Source: a virus
Direction: 5' to 3' (one strand)
Length of the DNA stretch: 64,000 nt
IMG/VR virus record: IMGVR_UViG_3300021405_000009
Location: 34,240 to 98,239 of that record
Shown here: positions 46,959 to 54,300 of the stretch, in pieces
Layout: every line of letters begins with the position of its first letter
Position numbering within the stretch: the stretch's first letter is position 1
Made by a program: the position numbers and the translations under genes
Notes under the pieces: model-generated
The model's database searches: none
What the model saw: only the letters and a program-made list of their open reading frames with translations
Told to the model about the DNA's origin: nothing

Positions 46959-47681
46959 TTGAGATTGGTAGACGCATTCACCCCCGAGCAAACCCAGGAA
47001 GCCGAAGTCGTCCGTTCCCAGATCCAGTCCTACATCGCGGCTAACCGCGACCACCAGGCTGATCTTGAAAGCAACTATGTCGAGATCGGCGACCGGTTGG
47101 TCGCGGTCAAGACGGCGCGTTACTGGCGGCTGTGGCAGTTCAAGAACTTCTCAGCCTTCATGGAATCGCTCGACTCGCGCACTAAAAACTATCACAGCAT
47201 GGGCGTAGCCCGCGACTTGTTGCCAGTCGTTACCAAGGCTGACTTAGTTGTCATGGGTATTAGTAAAGCCGCCCTGCTGCGCAAGATGATTAAGGGCGGC
47301 AAGCCGATCTCGGCCGAGCTGGTCGAGATGGCGAAGTCGAAGACCAAAGAAGAGCTGGAAGGCGCTGTGGCGGTTGAGCTTGGGCTAGTCGCCAACGAAG
47401 AGAAGGGCGACTGGTTCAGCTTCGGCGGCGCGCGCCTCGATACGGCTGAGCGCGAAGAGTTTCTCCGGACCATGAACACAGTCATCCGGTCCGCCGAGAT
47501 TGAAGGCGAGGAGATTACCAACTGGCAAGACACGCCATCCTCGCGCAAGAAAGAATTGCTATTCCTGCTGTTTGCGGAGTTTTTGAGTACCTATGCCGTA
47601 TACGCGCAAGAACAAACGCCGAGTCCACCGAGTGCTGGTGGAGATGAAGAACGGCCAGCCTTTCCGGATCTTTCGCAGTGA
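46959..47681 (+). CDS. Hypothetical protein
   Basis: 240 residues from TTG at 46959 (a TTG at 46965 is also possible). Helical, with a segment (WQFKNFSAFMESLDSRTKNY..GVARDLLPVVTKADL) reminiscent of small DNA-binding phage proteins. Own family A promoter. Unknown function. Confidence 0.5.
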   Translation: MRLVDAFTPEQTQEAEVVRSQIQSYIAANRDHQADLESNYVEIGDRLVAVKTARYWRLWQFKNFSAFMESLDSRTKNYHSMGVARDLLPVVTKADLVVMGISKAALLRKMIKGGKPISAELVEMAKSKTKEELEGAVAVELGLVANEEKGDWFSFGGARLDTAEREEFLRTMNTVIRSAEIEGEEITNWQDTPSSRKKELLFLLFAEFLSTYAVYAQEQTPSPPSAGGDEERPAFPDLSQ

Positions 47682-48003
47682 CAAGGCGGCGGTGCTGGCA
47701 TCCCTGGCCGGATGCCGGGTGCAGGAAATGCAGCGCTGGCTCGCCATCGGCTCCATACGCGAGCAAGTCAGGATGCGGGCGGGTGACGCCTGTGAGCGCT
47801 GCGGAACGATGTTGACCAGCGCCACCGGCGAGATGCACGAGACCAACCCGCGCGGCAAAGGTGGAGAGATCAGTCTCGTAAATTGTGAATGGCTGTGTCA
47901 CGACTGCCACCAAGGCAAGGCGGACTCGGCGCATGGCGATCGTAGATTGCACTTCGGAGAAGTGACCAATGTCGATACCCCGGTGTACTCATGGCGTCTA
48001 TAG
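47593..48003 (+). CDS. HNH endonuclease
   Basis: 136 residues if started at 47593. An ATG at 47644 would reduce the 89-base overlap with the previous gene. REQVRMRAGDACERCGTMLT, then EMHETNPRGKGGEISLVNCE and WLCHDCHQGKAD form a complete Cys4 HNH domain. Such genes are often free-standing homing or packaging-associated nucleases. Confidence 0.75.
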   Translation: MPYTRKNKRRVHRVLVEMKNGQPFRIFRSDKAAVLASLAGCRVQEMQRWLAIGSIREQVRMRAGDACERCGTMLTSATGEMHETNPRGKGGEISLVNCEWLCHDCHQGKADSAHGDRRLHFGEVTNVDTPVYSWRL

Positions 48004-48199
48004 CCCTTATGGCGATGGTCAACCCTCCGAGTACTGTACCGGCTGTACGGTGCCGGTCATGCGCATTACCTTCATCCTGACGCCCGCCGAGGAAGACGAA
48101 CCGGAGCCGGTGTCGTGCCCCGCTTGCGGCGAGCTGATGGACGTTACCGACGAATACGACCTGGAGTGTTTTAGCTGCGGGTTTAACGATTTGAATTGA
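47969..48199 (+). CDS. Zinc-ribbon protein
   Basis: 76 residues. CTHGVYS..YCTGC, then SCPACGELM and CFSCGFND give two Cys-pair metal sites. Overlaps the HNH gene by 35 bases. Confidence 0.5.
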   Translation: MSIPRCTHGVYSPYGDGQPSEYCTGCTVPVMRITFILTPAEEDEPEPVSCPACGELMDVTDEYDLECFSCGFNDLN

Positions 48200-48206
48200 A
48201 CACATT

Positions 48207-48617
48207 ATGACGAGTGTACTTACCAAATCAGCCATCATCACCTGTGAGAACGGGGATGAGATTGAATTCACCGAGGCGGAGCTAGAGACTCTCCGCTCCA
48301 ATAACACGGCAGTCATTACCTGCGACGGCCCGCGCTGCGCAACGCATCACGGAGATAAGGCCGCCTCGTTCAGCCTCAACGATGAGGCGATGCGCAAAGC
48401 TCCAGACTCCGTGCCCGACGCGACCTTCAAGTGGTTCCGGGTCGGCCAGTCCCAGGGCCAGGGCGAGATGGTGCTTGAGTTCTGCAGCCCGCAATGCAAC
48501 AAGGATTGGCTTAGCTACAGCTATGTTGAGCCATTATCACCGCGCGAGAGAGCGGCGCAGATGAAGAACAATTCAAGCCTAGGTGCGGTCAGCCAGGCAG
48601 ACGGAGAAGCATTATGA
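48207..48617 (+). CDS. Hypothetical protein
   Basis: 136 residues with scattered Cys/His (CDGPRCATHHGD, FCSPQCNKDW) that could bind zinc. Four-base overlap with the vWA gene. Unknown function. Confidence 0.5.
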   Translation: MTSVLTKSAIITCENGDEIEFTEAELETLRSNNTAVITCDGPRCATHHGDKAASFSLNDEAMRKAPDSVPDATFKWFRVGQSQGQGEMVLEFCSPQCNKDWLSYSYVEPLSPRERAAQMKNNSSLGAVSQADGEAL

Positions 48618-49684
48618 AACAGTACATCGGCATCAGTCGCGACCACTCAGGTTCCATGGCCACTCTGGCCAGCCTCGCCAAGGCGGACTACAACGAAAAC
48701 ATTGACGCCATCCGCAACGCCGCCACCAAGGAAGGCATCGACACCATTGTCACCACGGTGAAGTGCGGTGTGGGCTCGGGCCTGGTCGAGCGCGAGTCGG
48801 TGAACTCCAGCGTCGCGGCCTTGAAACCGCTGACCAGATATGAAGCGTCCGGCCAGACCCCGCTGTTCGACAGTGTCGGCGAGCTGGTCGAGTTGCTGCA
48901 GAAGTCCCCCGACGCCGAAGATCCCACGGTCTCCTTCCTGGTCATGACTATCACTGACGGCCAAGAGAACGCGTCGCGGCGCTACACCGGCGCAGCTCTG
49001 GGCAAGCTCATCCGCGAGAAGCAAGCCACCGACCGGTGGACGTTCGTCTTCCGCGTCCCACATGGCTACAAGCGTGAACTCGCGAGCCTCGGCATTCCCG
49101 AGGGTAACATCCAGGAGTGGGAGCAGACCGAGCGCGGCTTCAAAGAGAGCACGGCGGTTCTGCCACAGGCGATGGCCGTCTACTACAGTGCCCGTAGCGC
49201 TGGCGTGCGCGCGACTGACAGCTTCTACGCCAACCTTACCAATGTCAGCAAGTCGCAGATCAAAGGTGCTATGACTGACATCTCGGGCCAGGTTAAGTTC
49301 TGGCCGGTAAGTCAGGTCGATCAGATCCGTCCCTTCGTCGAGACCAAGCTCAAAGGCAAGGGCATGATCCTGGGCGCGGCCTTCTACCAACTCTCGAAGA
49401 TGGAGAAGAAAGTCCAGAGCTACAAACAGATCGTGATCCGCGACAAGAAGTCCGGCGAAGTGTACGCCGGGGATTCCGCGCGCGACTTGCTCGGGCTGCC
49501 GACTGCGGGCTCGATCACGCTCTCGCCGGGCAACCACGGTAACTATGACATCTTCGTGCAGTCGGCCAGCGTCAACCGCAAGCTGGTGCCGGGCACGAAT
49601 GTCATGTACTGGGATCAGTATGCGGCCACGCTCGGCGCGCACTGTCCCGCGACCTATGCCGGGCCGGTACGGGGCATGAAGTGA
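48614..49684 (+). CDS. von Willebrand factor A-domain protein
   Basis: 356 residues. ISRDHSGSMATLASLA at residues 7-22 is a MIDAS (DxSGS) and VMTITDGQENAS supplies the later Asp, so the N-terminal 200 residues are a vWA domain that should bind a metal and a partner. The C-terminal 150 residues are a separate domain of unknown kind. It is in the same run of genes as the Ro60 protein, which has a vWA domain of its own. Confidence 0.75.
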   Translation: MKQYIGISRDHSGSMATLASLAKADYNENIDAIRNAATKEGIDTIVTTVKCGVGSGLVERESVNSSVAALKPLTRYEASGQTPLFDSVGELVELLQKSPDAEDPTVSFLVMTITDGQENASRRYTGAALGKLIREKQATDRWTFVFRVPHGYKRELASLGIPEGNIQEWEQTERGFKESTAVLPQAMAVYYSARSAGVRATDSFYANLTNVSKSQIKGAMTDISGQVKFWPVSQVDQIRPFVETKLKGKGMILGAAFYQLSKMEKKVQSYKQIVIRDKKSGEVYAGDSARDLLGLPTAGSITLSPGNHGNYDIFVQSASVNRKLVPGTNVMYWDQYAATLGAHCPATYAGPVRGMK

Positions 49685-50112
49685 CAGTAGCGGACTACGA
49701 GAAAGCCCTCGCGTCGTTGCTGGCGTGGCGTGAAGAACGCAGTAACGGCACCAATGGAATGCTGGGCGTCTTGTTTGTCGTGCGCAACCGGTCGAAGGCC
49801 ATGTGGAGTAGCGGTGACTGGTCCAAGATCATCGAAGGCCATAATCAGTTCTCTTCGATCAGCGTACTCGGCGACAGCCAGACCGTAACTTTCCCCGACG
49901 TGCGCGATCCGTCGTTCCTGGCCATTCTGCAGGCGGTTGACTCGGTCTACGACGACGAGCGCGTGGATGTGTTAACCAATGGCGCGCTGTACTACGCGGA
50001 CCTGGGGTCGAAGGGATACACGGTGGGCGGGTGGTTTGACCGGAACATCGTACAAGACCCGGCCACTCACCCGCGCATTGCGCAGATCGGCACCACAACT
50101 TACTTCAAGTAG
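49681..50112 (+). CDS. SleB-like cell-wall hydrolase
   Basis: 143 residues from GTG. TNGMLGVLFVVRNRSKAMWS, then GDWSKIIEGHNQFSSIS matches Hydrolase_2/SleB enzymes that cleave peptidoglycan, and the ALYYAD segment recalls the family's C-terminal strand. It may be the endolysin or a defence-related cell-wall enzyme. No holin is obvious next to it. Confidence 0.65.
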   Translation: MTVADYEKALASLLAWREERSNGTNGMLGVLFVVRNRSKAMWSSGDWSKIIEGHNQFSSISVLGDSQTVTFPDVRDPSFLAILQAVDSVYDDERVDVLTNGALYYADLGSKGYTVGGWFDRNIVQDPATHPRIAQIGTTTYFK

Positions 50113-50122
50113 GAGCCAGCAG

Positions 50123-50317
50123 ATGAACCCGGTCGATCAGAAGTGGCTCGACGCACTCACCGCGAAGTATCCCGTCGAGGGAATCACGTTGCCGTTCTGG
50201 CGGAACACTGACGGCTCAGTCAACGCCGTCGTAACCATTACCCACTATCTCACCTTGATCGGCGTCAAGCTCCAACCAGGTGGACGCATCGCCGATCCTG
50301 GGGAGCATGGAGAGTAG
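50123..50317 (+). CDS. Hypothetical protein
   Basis: 64 residues from ATG at 50123 after TAGGAG. Alpha/beta (MNPVDQKWLDALTAKYPVEG). No family recognised. Confidence 0.45.
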   Translation: MNPVDQKWLDALTAKYPVEGITLPFWRNTDGSVNAVVTITHYLTLIGVKLQPGGRIADPGEHGE

Positions 50318-50319
50318 TT

Positions 50320-50616
50320 ATGGCCGACAAGCGCTGGAAGCAGTTCGAGCGGTTCGCGGCCGACCTGATTGGCGGCAAGCGCTACTGGGCCAACTCGGGC
50401 GAAGCCATCGACTGCGAGTCGGAAGACTTCGTAGCCCAGTGTAAGTTAGTGGCATCGCTCTCTCTGGCCGCGCTGTCGAAGCTGTGCCAGGTCGCGGCCG
50501 ATCAGGCTAAGGCGAAGGGCAAGGTCGGCGTAGTCGTCACCAAGGTCTCGAAGCGCCAGCTCCCGGCCATCATCAGCATGACGGCGGAACAGTTCCAGAG
50601 CCTGGTCGAAAAATAA
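50320..50616 (+). CDS. PD-(D/E)XK nuclease-like protein
   Basis: 98 residues. RWKQFERFAADLIGGKRYWA, then AIDCESEDFVAQCK has the Asp...(E/Q)xK core of small restriction-like or resolvase nucleases. Probably DNA-binding. A Holliday-junction role is possible. Confidence 0.55.
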   Translation: MADKRWKQFERFAADLIGGKRYWANSGEAIDCESEDFVAQCKLVASLSLAALSKLCQVAADQAKAKGKVGVVVTKVSKRQLPAIISMTAEQFQSLVEK

Positions 50617-50619
50617 CAC

Positions 50620-50649
50620 TTGCAACGGTTGCCAGTGTTCTGGTAGAAT
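50620..50649 (+). promoter_or_regulatory. Family A promoter (TTGCAA-N18-TAGAAT)
   Basis: TTGCAACGGTTGCCA at 50620 and TAGAAT at 50644-50649. It is the nearest promoter upstream of the lipoprotein and Ro60 genes and may also feed the Y RNA array. Confidence 0.65.
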
Positions 50650-50700
50650 ATTTATAGATCAAACGAGCAACGAGTATCAGCACACGGAGAAATAAAGTTC

Positions 50701-51363
50701 ATGGATTTGAAACGCGGTTTCACTGCAATCGTTCTGTGCATCACCCTGGTCCTCGCAGGCTGCACCACGGCCTGGATCACCGAAGTCGAGAACATCATCA
50801 CGGCCGTCATTCCGGCCGTCGTGAATATCATCACCCTGGTGGGCGAGTTGGATGGCAGCGGAGTTTCAGCCACGGACCTCAACCTGGTCCGGAACGTGGG
50901 CACGCAGGCCACGGGCGATCTGCAGCTTCTGCAGTCCTTGATTGCGCAGTACCAGAAGGCCGACGCCACGGCGCAGCCTGGCCTGTTGCGCGAGATCTCC
51001 ATACTCGCAGTCACCATCCAGACCAACCTTACGGCGCTGCTTCCGGCTTTACATATCAGCGACGCTGCGACCGAGGCCAAAGTTGTGGCAGTGGTCGGCC
51101 TGGTGGTCTCTGAAATCGATTCACTCGTCGCCGTGCTGCCTATCGTCAATACAGGCAACACCGGGGTCATCGGCGGGGATATTCGGCTTCCGGCGTATCA
51201 ACTGAAGTCTCCGCCGCTTTCCGCCAGCGCCTTTGTCAGTAGCTACAACTCCACCATGACAGCGAAGACGGGCAACGCAGCGCTCGACAAGGCCACGTCC
51301 GGCTTGAAGATCCACCTGCATGGCCGGTTCATGCGGTTCGTTACGGTCGGAATTCTGAAGTAG
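50701..51363 (+). CDS. Lipoprotein
   Basis: 220 residues. MDLKRGFTAIVLCITLVLAG then Cys is a lipoprotein signal (LVLAGC). The mature part is helical and hydrophobic-repeat-rich (IITAVIPAVVNIITLVGELD). It could be a superinfection-exclusion or host-surface protein. Expressed from the family A promoter just upstream. Confidence 0.65.
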   Translation: MDLKRGFTAIVLCITLVLAGCTTAWITEVENIITAVIPAVVNIITLVGELDGSGVSATDLNLVRNVGTQATGDLQLLQSLIAQYQKADATAQPGLLREISILAVTIQTNLTALLPALHISDAATEAKVVAVVGLVVSEIDSLVAVLPIVNTGNTGVIGGDIRLPAYQLKSPPLSASAFVSSYNSTMTAKTGNAALDKATSGLKIHLHGRFMRFVTVGILK

Positions 51364-51378
51364 TCCAAGGAGACATAC

Positions 51379-51705
51379 ATGCCAGTCGAGAACGTGAAGC
51401 TCGTAACCGCTGCCAAGAAATTGCTGAAACTGTTCGGCCCCAAGGGCGAGCACTGGACGCTCCGTAGTAACGCGCGTGATGCCAATGGCGACGAAGTCCC
51501 GGTCATGTCGCGCAAGGCTATCCAGTGGTGCCTCAGCGGGGCTACGCAAAAGCTTAACCTGCCGTCGTTAGTGCGGGGTGAACTTCGGCAGGCCGTTCCC
51601 ACGGCATCCTTCGTGGGTTTCAATGATTCACACCGCACCTACACCCATGTGCGCAAGTTCCTTGAAAAGATCGTCAACCGGAAAGAGCTGAAGACTAAGA
51701 GCTAA
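51379..51705 (+). CDS. Hypothetical protein
   Basis: 108 residues after AAGGAGAC. Helical and basic. It precedes the Ro60 gene by 15 bases and is probably cotranscribed. No family recognised; a Ro60-linked role cannot be excluded. Confidence 0.5.
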   Translation: MPVENVKLVTAAKKLLKLFGPKGEHWTLRSNARDANGDEVPVMSRKAIQWCLSGATQKLNLPSLVRGELRQAVPTASFVGFNDSHRTYTHVRKFLEKIVNRKELKTKS

Positions 51706-51720
51706 GGAGCTGCAACCCCC

Positions 51721-53313
51721 ATGCGATATCTCATTCACCGCGCAGTAGCGATCGGTAACCCGCCCCAGAGTCAGCCGCTGAACGACCGTCAGTCGAAAAA
51801 CAGCGCTGGCGGTTACAGTTTCACTCTGGATAAGTGGGGCAAGCTCGACCGTTTTCTCATCCTAGGCAGCGAAGGTGGCAGTTACTATGCCAGCGAGCAG
51901 AAGCTTACCGAGGAGAATGCCACCAATCTGGCAGCGTGTGTGAAGGAAGATGGCATTAAGGTGGTCAAGCGCATCGTCGAGATCAGCGATGCGGGCCGGG
52001 CTCCGAAGAACGACCCGGCGCTGTTCGCTCTGGCTTACGCCTCGGCGAAGGGCGACGACGACACGCGTAGTGCGGCTCTGGCTGCACTGCCCAAGGTCGC
52101 ACGCATCGGCACGCATCTGTTCCACTTCACCGCCTTCGTCAACACCATGCGAGGCTGGGGCCGTGGACTGCGGAAGGCCGTAGGTAACTGGTATGCCCAA
52201 GCTGGCGAAGAAGATTGGGATCGCCTGGCCGAGCAGGTCACAAAGTACCAACAGCGTGAGGGCTGGAGCCACCGCGATCTACTGCGCCTGGCGCACCCCA
52301 AGCCGACCTGCCGTCCGCACCAGGCAATCGCTAAGTGGGTAGTCAAGGGCGGAGAGTTGAACCAGACCGCGCCCGAGAAGTTGGTGGGCCACGTTGAACT
52401 GCAAGAGGCCACGACGCCGAAGCAGGCCGTGAAGCTCATCACCAAGTACGGGCTCGTGCGCGAGTCCGTGCCCACTGAACTGCTGAAGTCTCCTGAGGTA
52501 TGGGAGGCCCTGCTCGCGCGGATGCCCATGACGGCGATGATTCGCAACCTGGGCAACCTGTCGAAGTGCGGGTTGCTGACTCCATTGAGCGAAGCCTCGA
52601 AGATGGTAGTCGAGCGGCTGAGCGAGGAAGCGCTGCTGAAGAAGGCGCGCGTACATCCGATTCAACTCTTGATCGCGCAAAAGACTTACGGCTCCGGCCA
52701 TGGCAACAAAGGCAAAGGCGAATGGACGCCCGTGCCCCAGGTAGTTGACGCATTAGACGGCGCTTTCTACTCAGCCTTCCAGAACATTATCCCGTCAGGC
52801 AAGCGCTTCTACCTGGGGCTCGATGTGTCGGGCTCGATGTCCTGCGGCGAAGTAGCCGGAGTCAACGACTTCACGCCTCGCGAGGCATCGTCCGCCATGG
52901 CCATGGTCACGGCGCGCAGCGAGCAGAACTACTACGTCGCTGGCTTCCAGGAGCGCATGATCCAGCTCATGATTACGCCGAAGTCGCGGCTCGATCAGAT
53001 CTGCTCTGCTACGGCGAAGCTGCCGTTCGGCTCTACCGATTGCGCCCAGCCCATGCTGGACGCGCTGGCAAAGAAGTTGCCGGTGGACGTGTTCGCGATC
53101 TACACCGACTCCGAGACCTGGAGTGGAACAACGCACCCAACCGTGGCCCTGGAGCGCTACCGCCAGCAGACTGGCATCCCGGCGAAGTTGATTGTCGTCG
53201 GCATGGTGGCCAATCCGTTCACGATCGCCGATCCGAACGATGCTGGCATGTTGGACGTGGTCGGATTCGATTCAGCGACGCCGCAGATCATCTCACAGTT
53301 CGCGGAGGCGTAG
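51721..53313 (+). CDS. rsr: Ro60/TROVE-domain RNA-binding protein
   Basis: 530 residues, full length for a bacterial Ro60 (Rsr). The N-terminal two thirds (about 1-345) is the TROVE HEAT-repeat ring: GGYSFTLDKWGKLDRFLILG, LFALAYASAKGDDDTRSAAL and WSHRDLLRLAHPKPTCRPH are family signatures. The C-terminal third is a vWA domain with MIDAS FYLGLDVSGSMSC (about 363-375). Ro60 holds Y RNAs on the outside of the ring and the ends of misfolded RNAs in its hole. Six Y-type RNAs follow directly, so the partner RNAs are encoded in cis. Confidence 0.92.
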   Translation: MRYLIHRAVAIGNPPQSQPLNDRQSKNSAGGYSFTLDKWGKLDRFLILGSEGGSYYASEQKLTEENATNLAACVKEDGIKVVKRIVEISDAGRAPKNDPALFALAYASAKGDDDTRSAALAALPKVARIGTHLFHFTAFVNTMRGWGRGLRKAVGNWYAQAGEEDWDRLAEQVTKYQQREGWSHRDLLRLAHPKPTCRPHQAIAKWVVKGGELNQTAPEKLVGHVELQEATTPKQAVKLITKYGLVRESVPTELLKSPEVWEALLARMPMTAMIRNLGNLSKCGLLTPLSEASKMVVERLSEEALLKKARVHPIQLLIAQKTYGSGHGNKGKGEWTPVPQVVDALDGAFYSAFQNIIPSGKRFYLGLDVSGSMSCGEVAGVNDFTPREASSAMAMVTARSEQNYYVAGFQERMIQLMITPKSRLDQICSATAKLPFGSTDCAQPMLDALAKKLPVDVFAIYTDSETWSGTTHPTVALERYRQQTGIPAKLIVVGMVANPFTIADPNDAGMLDVVGFDSATPQIISQFAEA

Positions 53314-53523
53314 ATGCAGGTGCAGATCCCGCAGGTCACGCTCGAAGACACCAAGGGGTTCGCCGAGGCGTGGAATAAGTCGAGGCCCATCGTGGTGATC
53401 TTCGATCCGCACGACCTGGCGTTCGCCCAAGCATTCGCGAACTTCGCAGTGCAACGAGTTTTCGCTGGCCTCATCGCGCAACAGGAAGCAGAAGCGAAGA
53501 GGCTGACGGTTGTGGAACCATAG
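53314..53523 (+). CDS. Small hypothetical protein next to Ro60
   Basis: 69 residues, starting at the base after the Ro60 stop, with GGAGG upstream. Helical C-terminus (AFAQAFANFAVQRVFAGLIA). Unknown function, but position suggests cotranscription with Ro60. Confidence 0.5.
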   Translation: MQVQIPQVTLEDTKGFAEAWNKSRPIVVIFDPHDLAFAQAFANFAVQRVFAGLIAQQEAEAKRLTVVEP

Positions 53524-53578
53524 CTCCAGTACGAGAGGAGAACAACTATAGGAATACGCACAGGCTAACACACGCAAC

Positions 53579-53648
53579 TGACGGGCCGATAGCAGATCGT
53601 TATCATATGCTTGAAAAACAATTACGGTCTGCGACAACTTGTCCGTCA
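53579..53648 (+). ncRNA. Y-type RNA 1, minimal form
   Basis: Closing stem TGACGG (53579-53584) with CCGTCA (53643-53648). Second stem GCAGATCG (53592-53599) with CGGTCTGC (53625-53632). Conserved strands are GCCGATA, TTATC (53600-53604) and ACTTGTC. This is the Ro60-binding fold of Y RNAs. The apical loop is only about 20 bases and has no tRNA-like part. Confidence 0.75.
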
Positions 53649-53657
53649 CCTACTTAC

Positions 53658-53729
53658 ACCGTTGGGCCGCAGTTGGTTCGTTACCTACATTGATTGGAAT
53701 ATACGGACCGACACATTTTGTCTAACGGT
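53658..53729 (+). ncRNA. Y-type RNA 2, minimal form
   Basis: Closing stem ACCGTTG (53658-53664) with TAACGGT (53723-53729). Second stem GTTGGTTCG (53672-53680) with CGGACCGAC (53704-53712). Conserved strands GGCCGCA, TTACC and ATTTTGTC, the most divergent of the set. Both stems covary fully relative to RNA 1. Confidence 0.75.
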
Positions 53730-53737
53730 AAATATAT

Positions 53738-53878
53738 GCGAGGGCCGAAGAGAATTGGTTATCCTCCACCTAAGCCGTACCGGGGGAGTAGCTCAATGGT
53801 AGAGCGCCGGACCTGATCAATCCGGAGGTTGCTGGTTCAAGTCCAGTCTCCATACCGATTCTCGTACCTTGTCTTCGC
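53738..53878 (+). ncRNA. Y-type RNA 3 with complete tRNA-like module
   Basis: Closing stem GCGAG (53738-53742) with TTCGC (53874-53878). Second stem GAGAATTGG (53750-53758) with CCGATTCTC (53855-53863). Conserved GGCCGAAG, TTATC and CTTGTC. The apical insert (53782-53854) is a near-complete cloverleaf: acceptor GGGGGAG/CTCC, D-arm GCTC/GAGC, anticodon-type arm CCGGA/TCCGG with a 9-base loop (CCTGATCAA), AGGTT, and T-arm GCTGG/CCAGT. YrlA-type RNAs carry such tRNA mimics. Confidence 0.85.
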
Positions 53879-53887
53879 TTCATTTCT

Positions 53888-53952
53888 GCGAGGGTCGAAG
53901 TCGGTCTGTTATCACAATGCAAACAGAGACGGACCGCGTAACTTATCTTCGC
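53888..53952 (+). ncRNA. Y-type RNA 4, minimal form
   Basis: Closing stem GCGAG (53888-53892) with TTCGC (53948-53952). Second stem CGGTCTG (53902-53908) with CGGACCG (53930-53936). Conserved GGTCGAAG, TTATC and ACTTATC. Short apical loop without tRNA parts. Confidence 0.75.
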
Positions 53953-53970
53953 TTCATGTTTCACTTGTAA

Positions 53971-54111
53971 GTGCGAGGGCCGAAGCTAGCTGGTTATCTT
54001 GGAACTCTATGTCGTTGGTTCGATTCCAACCGTCCTGGTTCTCCAGGCGTAGTTCAGTGGTAGAACAAGAGTGGCGAAAGCCATTTCCGGCTACATCACT
54101 TGTCTTCGCAT
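53971..54111 (+). ncRNA. Y-type RNA 5 with permuted tRNA-like module
   Basis: Closing stem GTGCGAG (53971-53977) with TTCGCAT (54105-54111). Second stem TAGCTGG (53987-53993) with CCGGCTA (54087-54093). Conserved GGCCGAAG, TTATC, ACTTGTC. The insert is in permuted order: T-arm (54014-54030), 3' acceptor strand CGTCCTGG, four-base loop TTCT, 5' acceptor strand CCAGGCG (54043-54049), TA, D-arm (54052-54066). The acceptor helix pairs with one bulged T. Confidence 0.85.
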
Positions 54112-54118
54112 GAAATCC

Positions 54119-54150
54119 CTGGCCGGGTACTATCTGAGGCATCCGGCCAG
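54119..54150 (+). repeat. Hairpin between Y RNAs 5 and 6
   Basis: CTGGCCGG pairs perfectly with CCGGCCAG around a 16-base loop. No T-run follows. It could be an RNase III-type processing site or a spacer structure between RNAs. Confidence 0.5.
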
Positions 54151-54161
54151 TAAAACAGAAA

Positions 54162-54300
54162 GAGAGCGGGCCGAAAGCTGGTTGGTTATCTACTGCTAAT
54201 AGAGAGGTCGCGGGTTCGAGTCCCGCTGGCACCTTCGGGTGCTATAGCTCAGTTGGCTAGAGCGCTAAAACACCGATTGGCATAGAACTTGTCCGCTCTC
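54162..54300 (+). ncRNA. Y-type RNA 6 with permuted tRNA-like module closed by TTCG
   Basis: Closing stem GAGAGCG (54162-54168) with CGCTCTC (54294-54300). Second stem GCTGGTTGG (54177-54185) with CCGATTGGC (54273-54281). Conserved GGCCGAAAG, TTATC, ACTTGTC. The insert reads CTGCTAA, TAGAG, AGGTC, T-arm GCGGG/CCCGC (54210-54226), 3' acceptor TGGCACC, tetraloop TTCG (54234-54237), 5' acceptor GGTGCTA, TA, D-arm GCTC/GAGC. All seven acceptor pairs form. Confidence 0.9.

Noticed and set aside
48647-49642. 331-codon minus-strand frame
   Set aside because: Antisense shadow of the vWA-domain gene.
53770-54260. Three ordinary tRNA genes
   Set aside because: Two are permuted and lack an anticodon arm in cis. 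The third has a 9-base loop and a poor acceptor helix, and all three sit inside Y RNA stems.
53738-54300. Array read as permuted group I introns or a new self-splicing tRNA system
   Set aside because: The flanking halves pair around each insert and the tRNA parts are permuted, which first suggested permuted intron-exon RNAs. None of the group I core elements is present and the flanks total only about 60 bases. The conserved strands match the Ro60-binding part of Y RNAs, and a Ro60 gene is adjacent, so Y RNAs explain the data better.
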